From Cyclina sinensis (lineage: Eukaryota > Mollusca > Bivalvia > Venerida > Veneridae): a DNA stretch of 64,000 nucleotides. Made by a program: the position numbers and the translations under genes. Under the pieces are notes generated by a model. That model had not been told where the DNA came from. It ran no database searches and worked only from the letters and a program-made list of their open reading frames with translations. The stretch lies in contig JAAONU010000011.1 of the NCBI GenBank assembly GCA_012932295.1, forward strand, positions 41,108,352 through 41,172,351. Direction: 5' to 3'. This document shows, piece by piece, positions 47,797-60,565 of this stretch. Each line of letters starts with the position of its first letter. The first letter of the stretch is position 1.

Positions 47797-50507
47797 CCTA
47801 CGTTGGTGCACACAGCATGTCCGATGGCCTGAGACACCGTTCTCTTTACCGATGAAAGATTATGCTTGGGTATGCATAATGGGCATTTGAAAGTGTGACG
47901 TCGTCGAGGCGAATGGTACGTTGTGTACGTCAGGCCCCGCGTTGAGGTGAAGGACGCTTTGTGATGTTTATTGGCATTACCTGGAGACACACAGGACACC
48001 TTGACGTAACGTGGACGAGATTCCACAGGTAGTATAGTGTTATCGTTCCTTCAAAATCTCGCTGATGACAGCCTATAAAAGTCCTGCCTTTCGGATATCT
48101 CCTGAAATCTAAAAATATTATAAGTAAGACACTACCCCACCCCACCCCGGTACCCCGTCTGCAGTGTTAAAACCGCTTGTGTATGTTCTACGAAGCAGAT
48201 AGTTCTCTAAGTGTTACGTAATGGTTTGATCAGTGACGCTCTGTCTTCTCTGCCTGGCGTATTTTGTTGAATCAGCAGTGTTACAGACAGAGAAAACAGT
48301 ATTTTGATGAGACATTAAAGGAGTTTATTATATGAGAAGGCAGTTATCTTTGATGTATGCCAAGAAGCTCTTTCGCCCTTATCTTTCCGTCAGATTTTAT
48401 TTTAAAAACAGTATTTCCGTAAGGTTAATCTGATCTCTGATGTTACAAATAGACACAACGTAGCATAACACCAAATATTGTATCCGTATTTGTGAAATGC
48501 AATAGCATTTACACATCAACTTATTCAGAAATTATAATCATATACATTATTCTATTAATAGAAACTCCTCGGTCATAATATGAATATGAATTTTTTAAAA
48601 ATGTATCAGGCCTACGTATTTATAAACCGCATTTTCCTTCTTTAAACAGACCAGTAAGTTCAAAGGTTAGTTAAAAAACCATTTCCCTCTTCAAGTAAGC
48701 ATTACTATAAATACGTCATATACTATCTGATCTAGCAATTTTGAATAATTTATTATTGATGTTAGCCTGGGGATGTTAAACTCATTTCAACTGAATCGCC
48801 TGTCGACGTAGATTGGCTCCCAAACGTATTCGCATTCCACAGAAATTGTTTCCAAACAGAATCATGACGTACTTAAACACATTTTTTAAACAGCATATAT
48901 ATGAGTGAATATGCACAATAACAACAATAAGTGATATATAAGGGCAATTTCCGTGTAACGTTTTGTTCACATTTGAAAAAACACTCCTAAATATATTTTA
49001 ATTTTCTCACTCAATTAAGCTGGGCTGAGCTGTAAAATTTTGATAGTACAATAAAAGATTCTGGACCGCAAATAATGATGTCGTATGTTACACGATACGT
49101 GCACCTGACGGTTGCATGGCTACAAGTAAACACGTTTTGTACATGAGGAAAATGTTCCGATAGGAAGTGTTATCGATTTTTTAAGTAGAATTTGTAGATC
49201 TGCTGCTAGAAACACCTTAATAAGAAACAAAAACAGGTAGATAATCTAGAAGTTGTACTTCAAGACTGAATAAAATAGGAATACCGCAGCGTCATTAGAA
49301 ACGGTATCAGTTGATTCCTTATTGCAATAGTGTTCGGATAATTTATTTTGGATAGATGTTCTCTCTCCCAGATGTTTTAGTTTTAAGGCACATGTGTGGA
49401 ATTTACAGTTTGTATTAAGACACGTACTAGTATATATGAGTATATTGCAGATGGACCTATTAAAAAGCTGTCACAAAGCTTTCCAACATGTATATTTTTT
49501 TAAATGATTGTTATGATAAGCTTTCTTAACTGAGTGCCTGAGTGGAGAATAAAATTAAAAGTAGAAATAAGCCTACTTTTTGTTGATTTCAAATTTTCTA
49601 GATTATACTGTTGTAATAGCGGCAGGTTCGGAAGGGAGGTACCATCTAATCATTTATTGGCCTAAAATTCAAATACCTGGAGATCACCGAATTAAGGTCT
49701 GGGAAAACATTTACTACTCGGTGGGCTTGTTGTTAGATTCAGTAATTAACAAACAAGGCAATTTAGTGACCAATACAATTTATTTTTAGAAGTGTAGGTT
49801 TTATAGAGCATTTATTTATTAAACAGTATTTTATTAGAACTGTAAATCTATATGAAAGAAACCAGTTTTATATTTATTTGTAAAGACTATTAAACTTGAA
49901 ATATTTGTGTTTAACGAGTTGGAACGACAAAGTCGTGTAAGAGGAAGGACTAAGTCATTATTAAGGTCAAGGCTAAGCCTTGAGAGTGTTCTCACCTTGA
50001 GGTGCAGAGCCCAACTGATTAAAAACTACTGAATTTCTGTATTTAAAGCCTTCAAGACCAGTACGCAATCTAGCTATTGGCTGGTCGGCAAGTAAACAAG
50101 TTATTTGGTTGAAGTAATCCAATGAAACAGTAACCAATGAAAATAAAGAAAAGTAAATCAATTAATCAATCAAAAAACTCGTAATAAATTACCATTTGGG
50201 AAAGCGTACAAAATGTCTGCGCCCATAAAGAAGATTTAATGAAAAGATGACAACGGTAAAATACCAAAAATACTTATAAAAATTCTGTCCTATTACACTG
50301 TCTAGAAAGATATTGAGCTGTTTCTCATAGTGATCCATAAATATTTTAGTGGGCAAGAATTATTTATACAAAGGATTAATTTCAGATAAGCTTTACAAAA
50401 TTTACATGGATATAAGATAGAAAATGGAATAAGCTCAAAGATTTTAATTTTTCATCATTGCAGTTCTAAAATCTTTAAATATTAATCACTTTTTTACCTT
50501 TTTTCAG
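47797..50507. other. Intergenic, upstream of ZC2HC1-family gene
   Basis: The first few hundred bases (47800-48060) are more CpG-rich than their surroundings. No gene I can support. The 3' end is a splice acceptor (TTTTTTCAG, 50499-50507), so at least one upstream non-coding exon of the next gene should lie here or further left. Confidence 0.45.
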
Positions 50508-50527
50508 ACCTTGTTTAGAGGAAGTGA

Positions 50528-53500
50528 ATGAGTAGAATAACAATGGAGAGAAATGGCCCAATGCAGAATGGGTCATCACGCATACCTCGCTTTGATCATG
50601 GAAATCGAAATATGGTCAGCTCAAATACATTTAACAATTTTCAACCTTTGCCAGGTGTTGGTGCTAGTCAGAAACCATCAAAACTTGAACAAATGCAGAT
50701 GGAGTATCAAAGAAACATTCTTAAAGAAAAAGAGGATAAACTTATTTCAATGTTTGAAGAGAATCAAAAGAGAGCACTAAATAAGGTGAACCAAAATAAA
50801 GGTGGAGTTGTCAGAGAATTTTTCAATGAAAGAAGATCAGGAAGTGGAAGTAGTAAAAATTCAATGACTCCAACAATTGAACAGTTGTATCAACAAAAGA
50901 AAATGGAAAACCAGTTTGGACAACAAAATGGTTATATGGGAAATGGAAGTCCAGGATTGAATAAACCTGTTGCAAAACATCCAAGTTTAAACAGAGGAAA
51001 TCTGAGAGACAAAAGACCAAGTGCTGGGCGTGATAGAGCCAATCCCTTGGCCCCAATCCAGCACAATAACCAAGAGAGTGAGAATCCGTTCAATAAGCGT
51101 AAAGCACAGATTGTCAGACCAAGGACTTACAAAGGTGCTCAAGCAAACAGAGACTATCAAGAAAACATCACTGCACCAAAAAGTGCTCCTAATGGTTATC
51201 ATAATGATGATTTCAATGATTACCCTGATGAAGAAAGTCCTCTTCCAAGTTCGAAGCAATTGCAACATTTGCAACAGAAACGAAAAATGCTTCAGGATCA
51301 AAGACAGACTAATAAAATGCGTTTAGCCCAACAAAATGGTAGTAATAATAAGACTAGAAAAACACCTCAAAGTCATAGAAATCAGTATGAGTATGAGAGT
51401 ACTGAAGATGAAGGTTATGACGAAGCAAATGATAATGGAAATAGTGCAGCGGAAGATGAGATCAAGAGGAAACAACAGGAACTACTGGCACAGATTGAGG
51501 CCCAGCAGAGGGAGTTAGACAGGCTCAGGAATGAGAGGATGAATGCTGAACAGGAGGTGAGTAGCAGGGGTTCCACTAGTTCCAAAAACTGAAGGGTCTT
51601 TTTTCATCTGATGCCACTAAATTTACCAAATTGCAGTCAAATATACCTGAATTTAAGCTAAAATATACTTTATTTTAAGACAAAATGACCCTTTATGTCA
51701 AAATACCTGAGGGTCAATATGGGGTCTTTATTAAATTTCAGGGGTCAAAACCTCTACAAGAGTCAAATGGAAACCCTGGAGTAGATTTAACATTGTGGTA
51801 ACTAATTTTTAGCTTTTAAGTGTTTTTAACCATCCAAATCACAGTTTTATTTTTCTGTGACAAGGGAGATCACATATATATTACTAAAGATGAATTAAGT
51901 CCATTGTCTATTTTGTTATTGTATTATATATGGTATACTGTTCATTGCTGCCATCTTGTCCCTAAGTTACATTTTGTTGAGAAGTACTGGAGTACTTATT
52001 AGTCTTTCTCAACCTGTTACTAGTTAAGTTTGTGCCTGTGGAGCAAATGCAGTCTAACATCACAATTTTCAGTTATTTTTTTCCAGAACTACATATTATT
52101 GCCTAAATGTTAACAAAGGGATAGGTTTCAGTTGTTCTCTATTTGATGTATTTTGTGTTTTATTCGCAGGAGTCATTAGTTTTTAATACTGTGAATGATT
52201 ACAGACTGCATTACTGTTGTTTTTATGGCCAGACTAAGAACAAAACTAATGATGAAATTTTTGCCTATTTATTACCATGTCATATCTTCTAAATCTCATG
52301 GTAGAACTGTTTCATAGTATCTATATTTTGTCATTAAGATTGTTTCTTAAATGAATTACTAAACTGAGGGTTGACAAGAATTTGATTACACCCAAACTTC
52401 CTAAAAGTGTAATTATATTTCTTTTGGATCAGTTCATCTTGCTTCAGTCTGTAAGCATTTTGATAATCATCATCCAAGCTTAGCAGATAGGTAATGAAGT
52501 AATAAATATTTGATCTGACACTTGCAAACAAAGTAGAAATGCCAACATTGAAGTGGTAAAAATGCATGTTTTTATACACAATTTTTTTAATAGTGTATAT
52601 TTTAGTGAACATTGCTTTTAAGTGGATTTTATATTGAGATTGAAGCAGAATACATAATTATAGCCTATATCTTGAATGTTCTAGATACTTGTTAAAACCT
52701 AAACCCAAGACATCCACATCTAGGGCTTAAGTCTTGATGACGCCATTTTGTTAGCTACTAGCTTTTAGGAATAAAATGTGCAATACATAATTATAATAAA
52801 CACGTAAATTATTCTATTTTTACCAATGCAAAAACTACAGTATAACCAGACTTATGCTAGCTATTACGTTGATCTAAAATCAGACAATAATCATTTTTGT
52901 TTACATTGTTAGGTACTGCTTTCTTTCATATAAACATGTTGTACTGTTTATTCTCAAGAGATGCTTTTGCTCTTGAAATTCAAATTCAGATATTTGTACC
53001 TTTTATGCTCCAGACACACTTTTTCTCTTAAGATTCAAATTCTGTATTTTTGGTATTTCACAGCAAAAGACTTTTTAAGCAACCCTGCTTTTCTTTTCAG
53101 AGGAAATCATAAATTAAAAATGCTTCATCTCAGATAAAAGATAAAACCTGTACATGAAATAAACAGTGTAGCAATACCACGTGACCGTGACGTCATTAAA
53201 GGCATCAAAACCAAGACAAAACTGTCAACGTTGGCTCCATTTGAATATAGAAAATTACCGGTATCTTCAATGGGACATATGTCAGTCTAAGGAGAAAAAT
53301 ATAAGCTTATTAGGAAATATAGGATCTCCATCAGCAGATGATCATTTTTTTTCAAGCACCGTGAAACCTTGGATATTATTTTTATGCGAGGTTTCATGTA
53401 GTGCTTGAAAAAACAGCTGAGCTGCTAATAGAGATATTATATTCCATAGAAAGCTTATATTTTTCTCCTTAGACTGAAACATTTCCTATAAAAATCGATG

Positions 53501-56500
53501 AAAAAATTAAACACTTACGGGTAATTTTTCTATTTTAAAGCCGAGCCAATGTTGACAGTTTTGTCTTGGTTTTGATGCCTTTAGTGACGTCACGATCACG
53601 TGGTATTGCCACACTGATAAAGCTCGCTCCACCACAAAAATGTATTTTCTGTTGAAAGTAAAGGATGCATTTCTTTAACTTTTTATATTGTCAATGTTTC
53701 CTGAAAATGTGTTCTTCATTATCTTACAAATAATGTGTTTCAGTATTACCTTTTATTACCTAATGCATTATATAAATGCTAATTAAATAATGTTAGCTGT
53801 ATTAAAACATTTCATTTCAATATACATTTACTTAAAAGACGCACTGTTGACCAGTCAACATTTTTAACTGTTGACTGCTTCCATTTGGGTGATTCCATAA
53901 AGGACATTCTGCAATAACTGTAGAAAAAAAATATCACTCCACCAACTTAAAAATCTCACTGTAGTGCAAAATCCTTTTTTACATTACCATTAGATTGGGA
54001 GGTGCTTCCTATATATGAATGTGTCTAATATAACTGAATAACAATTTTAACTTCTCAGAATGTATACGTAATGTACATCCTGTTTTAGACTGTTCTTAAG
54101 TTATCAGTTGGAAATACATGCAGTCCCTTGATACAGTTAGATACTTTGTATGGGTTGAATTTAGCATTAGAATTGACTGTGATATAAATAAGAAAACATA
54201 CTGAACACAGTATTCAGCCTTACTTTTGTATTATTCAGGAGATGACTTGTAATACCCTCATGTATGTAACTACGTACATTGGTTCTAAATTATTCAGTAT
54301 TTCTTCATTTATCTTGATGATAAATAACTTGTCTCAAAGTGCTTGAAAGATCAAAAGTGATTTTGACTTTTGGGAAAAACATACAGATTAAAGGTTTTAC
54401 TTCAGTAAAAATAACAATGTTTCGACTTAGTTTCAGTGAATTTAATAGATTTGATAGTTCAATTAAGGGTTGTTAATTAGTATTTACCTATCACAAGAAT
54501 GCGCTTGTTTAGTGCAGGTCATTACTTGGCAGAATTAAGTGTTATTATGATTTTTCTTGTACACAATACTAGTAAAAAGGTCAAGGTCATTGTATTTGAA
54601 CAAAGCATCTTAATATTCTTTCCATCTAAAGCTCTGCACTCATTTAAATGAGTATGAATTTTTGTATACAAGTGAGTATCATTAGAAAGCATTAGCATCT
54701 AGGGTGTGGTACTTGCATTCTGTTTTAAGTGTTGATAAATGTAAATGATATTTACTCTAAATTTTTTATACCGTGCAAATTTTTGTTTGTTTTAATTTGA
54801 ATATCTATCAAATTCAAATATCTTTCTTAAGACTTTTTTCGTTACTTCAACACACATTCATTGTACATTTTTTCATGTTTGATTTTAAGTTCTTAACGGA
54901 TTTTGTAGTTAACTTATACTGACCATGTGATTTAAAAAGTATCATTTTATAATCTCTCTAGTGTATTTTTATCAGTTTTTTGGATTTTCCTGCATCATTT
55001 CTGTTTGATCAAACATACTTGATTAAAATTTTATCTACATTTTGAAATATTTCATAACCATTCAAGTGTTTACTGATAGCTTTACTGTACTTATTTATCA
55101 ATTGCAATAGTTTATTTTGTCAATAATTCATTTTAGATTTAAAATCAATGAGCCAGTATATATAATGATAAGTCTGTATTAAAAATGATATAAACTGAAA
55201 TGTATGAGATTATCACTGACTACAAATGGATCACACCTAGTTATGCAAGCACAAACTATAGGTTTTATATTACACCTTGTGGAAATTATTGTTCAAAAGA
55301 TGTTCAGACCAAGTATCGAAACACTTTATAATGAATACATGATTTTATTATCTGAAAATAATCTCTTACAAAACTGTTGACAGTTACAGTTGTTGACCAT
55401 GTGCAACAAACGCTGGTGACACATGACTGTAAAATCCTTATTTATTATTGTATTATTAGGAGATTAAGTCAATAATACAGAATTGTAGATATATAATATA
55501 GTCATTAGTCATAAATGAATGCGTGAAAAGTAATGATTAATGTAAGGATTATTTTATGATTAAAACCGCTATCATAAACTTTTTAAAATATGTTGCCATT
55601 TTGATGCATTTATTGAATATTATAAAACAAACATACACTTGAACTGTTTCTGGTCTCATATAAGTTACATCTGAATTTTTTATACTGATAATTTAAAACG
55701 AGCTTATAACTTCGTTTCAAGTATGTCTTCAAAGAATATTGTCCAAACAAATTAACAGTATATATATCTTCCATTAGTTTGTTTTTTTTTCTTCTGAATA
55801 ATGGCTCAGTGCCATTTTGGTTCATGTAATTTGTAACAATTCATACTTTTACAAATTGAGTTTGGCAAGTTTTTTTTGTTCCATATATCTTTTCAGATAT
55901 TTTTGAATGCCCTTATTATACATTTTGTATTTGTGAACAAACACTTACCTTAATTAAAGTTTTGTCAGGTCTTGAAATTTTTGTTATGAATACAACGTTT
56001 AAAGCAAATATATTGAATGTCATTTACACTTTAAGTAGGATCTTAGCTGTCATTGATATCTGTAGATTTTTGAGATTCAGATTTTATCTTTTAAGTTTTA
56101 GGATTTTAATTACAGAAAAGATGAAGATGCAACAAAGTGACTGAATTCCATTTTTAACTCCATCAAAAATATAAAGAATATATATAGTATATGCATTGTA
56201 AGCATCACTGAAATAAATAACAGTTTTAAAAAATAGAAATATTTATTGGAAAAGGCAAAAAATATTTACTTCTTCAAGTGGAAAGTTTTTGACTTGTTTC
56301 ATTTAGTATCATTTTTAGTAACTGCTGATGATATTACATATTTTATAAGTATTTACATCTTGTGTTTCAGGAAAAGAGAGAGATAGAGAGAAGGAAGAAG
56401 TTGGAAGAAGAAAGAAGAAAAAGAAGAATTGAAGAAGAAAAAAGAAGACAGAAGGAAGAAGAAGAGGAAAGAATGAGACAACAGTGGGAAGAAGAAAAAC

Positions 56501-57732
56501 AACAAAAAATTGAGATGGAAAAACGCAGAATGAGGAACAAGTCAAATGAGAACAGTAAAACAAGCTATCGGTATAATAATAGTCAGTATGAGGAACCTAA
56601 TTCACCATCACCCCCACCAGAGCACCATGGCCTATTATGAACAAGAACCTACACCCCCACCCCAGCCCAGACCTTCAAACACAAGAAAAATTATGCCTAA
56701 AAAGCAGCCACCTAAACCTCGATCACCTAGTCCACTTCCGAAAGGAGATCATGTCGCAATGTATGCACATGCTGATCAAATAGAGGGCGCTTATGAAAAT
56801 GTTGGCAGGTTGAAGGCATGTTTTAACTGTGGTCGTAAGTTTGCTGAGGATAGGATAGGCAAACATGAAAAATCTTGTAAGAATTTAACAAAGAAGAGAA
56901 AAGTCATGGATCCCTCTAAACTAAGAACCAGAGGAACAGAAATGGAACAATACCAAGGTCATCGCCAGCCAACTCCTCCACAGGTAAAATCCTCTTTTTA
57001 AAATCTTTGATATAAGTCTCTTGTATCATATTTGTTGTGAAGCAAGGCTCATACTTGATGTAAATAGCCTGTAATATGAGTGGGTAGATTATAAGTATGA
57101 ACTCCATTGTTGCAAAATGTCTTTTGAATATGAGAAATGAATTCTGTTTTTAAGTGCAATTCTGCATAACTGTTTAGTCATTAATTTGGTCACAAAAGAA
57201 ACTTTACTTAAGCAGTACAGTTTAAAGTAGGATTTTACATTGTCTTATTCAAAGTACCTTTATAATTGCACTCATTTGTTAAAAAAAACTAAAACACATA
57301 ATTGACATGGTCCAAATGTTCTTATAATCCCAGAATTTAGTGTGAGCTATTAGATATTCAATGAAACAATTTTGATTACTATATTTGAAAGAAGGTCATC
57401 TTATGAGTGTAATGTATAGTTCTAAATATGAAAATCTCTGTCAGTTGTAGTCTTAAATGAATATTTCATAACCATTTCAGACAAAGAAAAGTAACTGGCG
57501 TGCAAAACATGAGAGTTTCATGCAAGCCATTAGGTATGCCAAGAAAGCGAGTCAGATTGAAAAAGAGGGCGGTAACCTTGCTGACTTGCCACCTCCACCA
57601 CCCTCAGAAAACCCAGACTACGTGCAGTGCCCGTATTGTTCACGAAAATTTAATGTGTCAGCAGCAGAGCGCCACATACCACATTGCAAGAACACTAAAT
57701 CTAGGGCCAAACCTCCACCCCAGAGAAGGTGA
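50528..57732 (+). CDS. ZC2HC1: ZC2HC1-family protein (coiled coil plus two C2HC zinc fingers)
   Basis: Three coding exons: 50528-51556, 56371-56983 and 57481-57732, all phase 0 at the junctions. About 630 aa if one extra base in the C5 run at 56611-56615 is ignored. The N-terminal part is polar and low-complexity. Residues of roughly 310-420 form a long charged coiled coil (EIKRKQQELLAQIEAQQREL, then EKREIERRKKLEEERRKRR). Zinc finger 1 is CFNC...H...C (about 493-512), zinc finger 2 is CPYC...H...C (about 597-616), with SNWRAKHESFMQAIRYAKKA and the poly-Pro/DYVQCPYC linker between, as in ZC2HC1A and relatives. The N-terminal coiled coil is most like the ZC2HC1C type. No catalytic role is known to me. 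The 5'UTR begins at the acceptor 50507/50508. The intron 51557-56370 holds a fold-back element. Confidence 0.9.
51557..53163. other. ZC2HC1 intron, left part
   Basis: AT-rich; no exon or mobile-element end recognised. Confidence 0.5.
53164..53616. mobile_element. 453-bp fold-back (near-palindromic) element
   Basis: The two halves are complementary over most of their length: CAGTGTAGCAATACCACGTG at the left and CAGTGTGGCAATACCACGTG read inward from the right, then matching ACTGTCAAC, CTAAGGAGAAAAATATAAGC and TTTCAAGCAC blocks. ATAAA flanks it at 53159-53163 and 53617-53621, a likely 5-bp target duplication. No coding capacity. Confidence 0.85.
53617..56370. other. ZC2HC1 intron, right part
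   Basis: AT-rich; nothing recognisable beyond short AT tracts until the acceptor TGTGTTTCAG at 56361-56370. Confidence 0.5.
56371..56983 (+). CDS. ZC2HC1: ZC2HC1 exon 2 with apparent one-base indel
   Basis: Opens in the coiled-coil frame (EKREIERRKK...), which runs into TGA at 56638. Removing one C from CCCCC at 56611-56615 continues as MAYYEQEPTPPPQPRPSNTR to the first zinc finger and the donor GTAAAA. Confidence 0.8.
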
Positions 57733-58110
57733 TAGGAAAGTGTTTCATTTCTGGACTGCAATGGATTAAGTCATAGAGGATTTGTTTTCATAGATTATGT
57801 TTGGTTACTGAAACATGATGTTTACTGCAGACACAAAACCTTGAAATTCCCTTGAAGGCATCATTTTGCTCCAAGCACCAACAATTTATGCTGTTTAAAA
57901 AGTTCAAGTCTAATCAGATTTTATTGAATTAAGTCTCATTTTTGAATGCATACATCAGACATTCATTTGTCAGTTTTTCTGTTTTTGATTTTTTTCACAC
58001 AAAGTCATTCTTAGAATTTTTTAACTGTTAAAAAGGCATACCCTAGAATCCAGAGAATAACTATGTTCTTTAAATTGTCAGTTAGTTTTTCATTTTATAG
58101 CATATGAGCA

Positions 58111-58116
58111 AATAAA
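58111..58116 (+). terminator. AATAAA candidate for the ZC2HC1 gene
   Basis: First canonical AATAAA after the stop, about 380 bases downstream. Another at 60677-60682 would make a 3'UTR of about 2.9 kb containing two mobile elements. Confidence 0.45.
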
Positions 58117-58476
58117 GTAGATATGCAGTAACCATTTAATAAGTATGAACAGTTTCTTGGAATTGATTTTAAATAGCAATAAATAGTTGAAATTGATAAG
58201 CTAATACCATATTACAGGTAGCAAATTCTGAAGCAGTCCTCATGAAGTTGAATTTCCTTATTTGCACATGGCCTTTTGATGTTACTTGTTGTACATAGCA
58301 CTACGGACTGAGATAAGAATAACTACTACTTTAAATGTTTCAAAAAGGCAATATAGATTGATGTAAATTTAATTCTACTTCAAGCAATTCGGCAGAAGAT
58401 AACATTAGTGTGATCTGTTGAAGGTTTTTCTATATCTTTAATTATAGTGCTGTAATTAATAATATTTAAGAAAGTG

Positions 58477-58898
58477 TTTAAAGCAACTGACTCACAGATG
58501 GGCCGATGATGAAAAAAAAAAGAAAATGTTTATAGAACTTGAAATTCTTGCTGTAATTGTGAAGAACATATCTAAACTAAGTTACTGACTCATTTTTTGT
58601 TTCAGAAAAATATCAAAATATAAAGTTTTACACACTTTTATCAGTAAAAAATTTACCCCGTTAGTCACGGGGTAAATACTTTAGTTATAAGATTAATTTT
58701 TACGAAATTTGACAACAAGTCTCTGTGGCTCGGTGGTTTAGATTGTCGCTATATATTTTACTGACTGAGGTCATGGGTTCGAATCCTGGTTAAGTCAAAA
58801 CTTTATTTATCAGTTTTCGTGGTGTATAGAAGCATAATATTATGTTTTTCCCATAGTATATTATCGTCTCTTAAATTTAAAGAGTCAGTCGCTTTAAA
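58477..58898. mobile_element. TIR-bounded element containing a tRNA-like pol III promoter
   Basis: Terminal 17-mers TTTAAAGCAACTGACTC (58477-58493) and its complement with one mismatch (58882-58898) bound 422 bp. Inside are a perfect 10-bp-stem hairpin (ATTTACCCCG...CGGGGTAAAT, 58651-58677), an A box TGGCTCGGTGG (58726-58736) and a B box GGTTCGAATCC (58776-58786). The acceptor-stem halves do not pair, so it is not a tRNA gene. Confidence 0.6.
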
Positions 58899-60134
58899 AG
58901 GTTTAGAAGAAAATGTGAAAAAAGGTCTTTAAAGGAAATGTATTGGTACGTATTAAGCGTATAAAACCTAAAAACTGATATTCCTAAATGCTCAATGCTG
59001 ACCTCTCCATATAATTGTATAAAATGGTGAGGCATACAGTTTGTACCGTTTGACAAACATGATTATCATATAACTTTCGTTAAATATATAACCAGTTATC
59101 ATGATTTTTCATTCAGCAAATGCAAAAAATAAAGAATGAAAAAAGATCTAAAGAAAGAAACATTTTAAGATTTTCCTTTGATTAAATAAGAAGAAATTCC
59201 AGTGGAAATTAAACCTGCCAATCCCCGTGAACTATGTAGAACATTTTGTCATGAAATATTAATAAGATAGAAAAGTTCTATATACCTAGGTATTTCATGC
59301 AAAAGAGGCATGTTATGTTGTGTTCTATTTTCCTTTTTCTGTAGTCATACATAATGTGTTCTCATTAGTGAAATCAATCTTCATTATTGGATGAACTTTA
59401 TTACTCATTAGATCATTTCTGATAATATATTGTAAAATACCAAAAGCATGTCAGCCATTGCCCTGCTTGTAAAAACCATAATGTCTCTGAATCCACCGCT
59501 GACCTGTTCAGCCATCACATCTTGGTCCAAGTGGTTGTGACTTTATGTTGGATGAAAGCACTTTGAAACAGTAATATATAAGTTATAATTAATTTCAGAC
59601 AGAAGCCATTTTTATTCAACAGTTATCTAAATGGAAAATTGTTGTACTGAAAATTTATGAAAGATTTGCTGAGTTTAATAAAAATTTAAGACTGTTTTAG
59701 ATTCCGATATCTACACATGTGTGAACATTATGCTCTCAACCACTGGGTCTGTCCATATTGAATGACAAAGCAGTTCATTTAAGAAATTTAGTAATCATTA
59801 GTAAAATTTAGTAGTTAAAAGGGAAGGAGAATAGTCACAGATAATCTCCTTAAGATTTCCGAAATTGTCCTTATGTGTTCTTTTCAGTGGTCTGAGGTCT
59901 TTCTCCAAGGTTAACTGGTAAAAATGACTGACTTGCATACCATTGTCACCCCAGGTGTAGGTTGTGAGTCTGATCTTTGACCTTTTATGGTCTGACTGTA
60001 TTAGACAATTTTCACATTTTTATGGAGGTTTAGTGGACGGGTACTGGCAGTTCTCAGTAACTGTAGATTGATAAAACTGGAAATTGCTTTTTGCTAAATA
60101 ACCAGACAAAGGTAAAACGAGATAAAAATTTATC
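58899..60134. other. Non-coding, 3'UTR-like or intergenic
   Basis: AT-rich with no gene recognised. Confidence 0.5.
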
Positions 60135-60565
60135 ATGCTCCCCAAAGGGCGAGCATAAAGTTGCCGCTTTGTCCGTCCGTCATAATTTTGTCCAGAGCAT
60201 AACACAAAAACTGTGAGAGATATCAAGACCAAATTTATAGGTAGTTAGATCTCATTGATGAGCAGTGCAGTGCACAAGAACCATAACTCTTATTAATTTT
60301 TGAGTTATTGCCTTTTGAAATTTCTCATACTTATTTTTTGTGCGGGGCATATCTCACAAAGTATAAGAGATATTAACATGAAACTTTATAGGCAGATAGA
60401 TCTCTATGAGGAGAACTGCAAGAACCGTAACTCTATTTTGCACAATTTAGGAGTTATTGCCCTTTGTTATTTTTCATACTTTAAAAAAAATACATATTAA
60501 ACAATAACCCTTTTGGAATTGGCATTTATTCAGCGAGCATCCATCGGTTCTACCGATTTCTTGTT
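60135..60565 (+). mobile_element. Family-2 element, plus strand
   Basis: Opens ATGCTCCCCAAAGGGCGAGC (stem-loop) then GCCGCTTTGTCCGTCCGTC and ends GCATCCATCGGTTCTACCGA then TTTCTTGTT. Opposite orientation to the copy at 44138-44676. Confidence 0.85.

Noticed and set aside
47763..48026. Minus-strand open frame with a CPLC motif
   Set aside because: Not a recognised zinc-binding pattern, and no splice signals or partner exons found. Mentioned only as a possible split frame.
56584..56620. A tiny GT-AG intron (about 37 nt) explaining the ZC2HC1 frame change
   Set aside because: Too short for this genome's introns and the donor is poor. One C in a C5 run is the simpler explanation.
58722..58796. 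tRNA gene
   Set aside because: Good A and B boxes, but the acceptor halves do not pair and it lies inside a TIR-bounded element.
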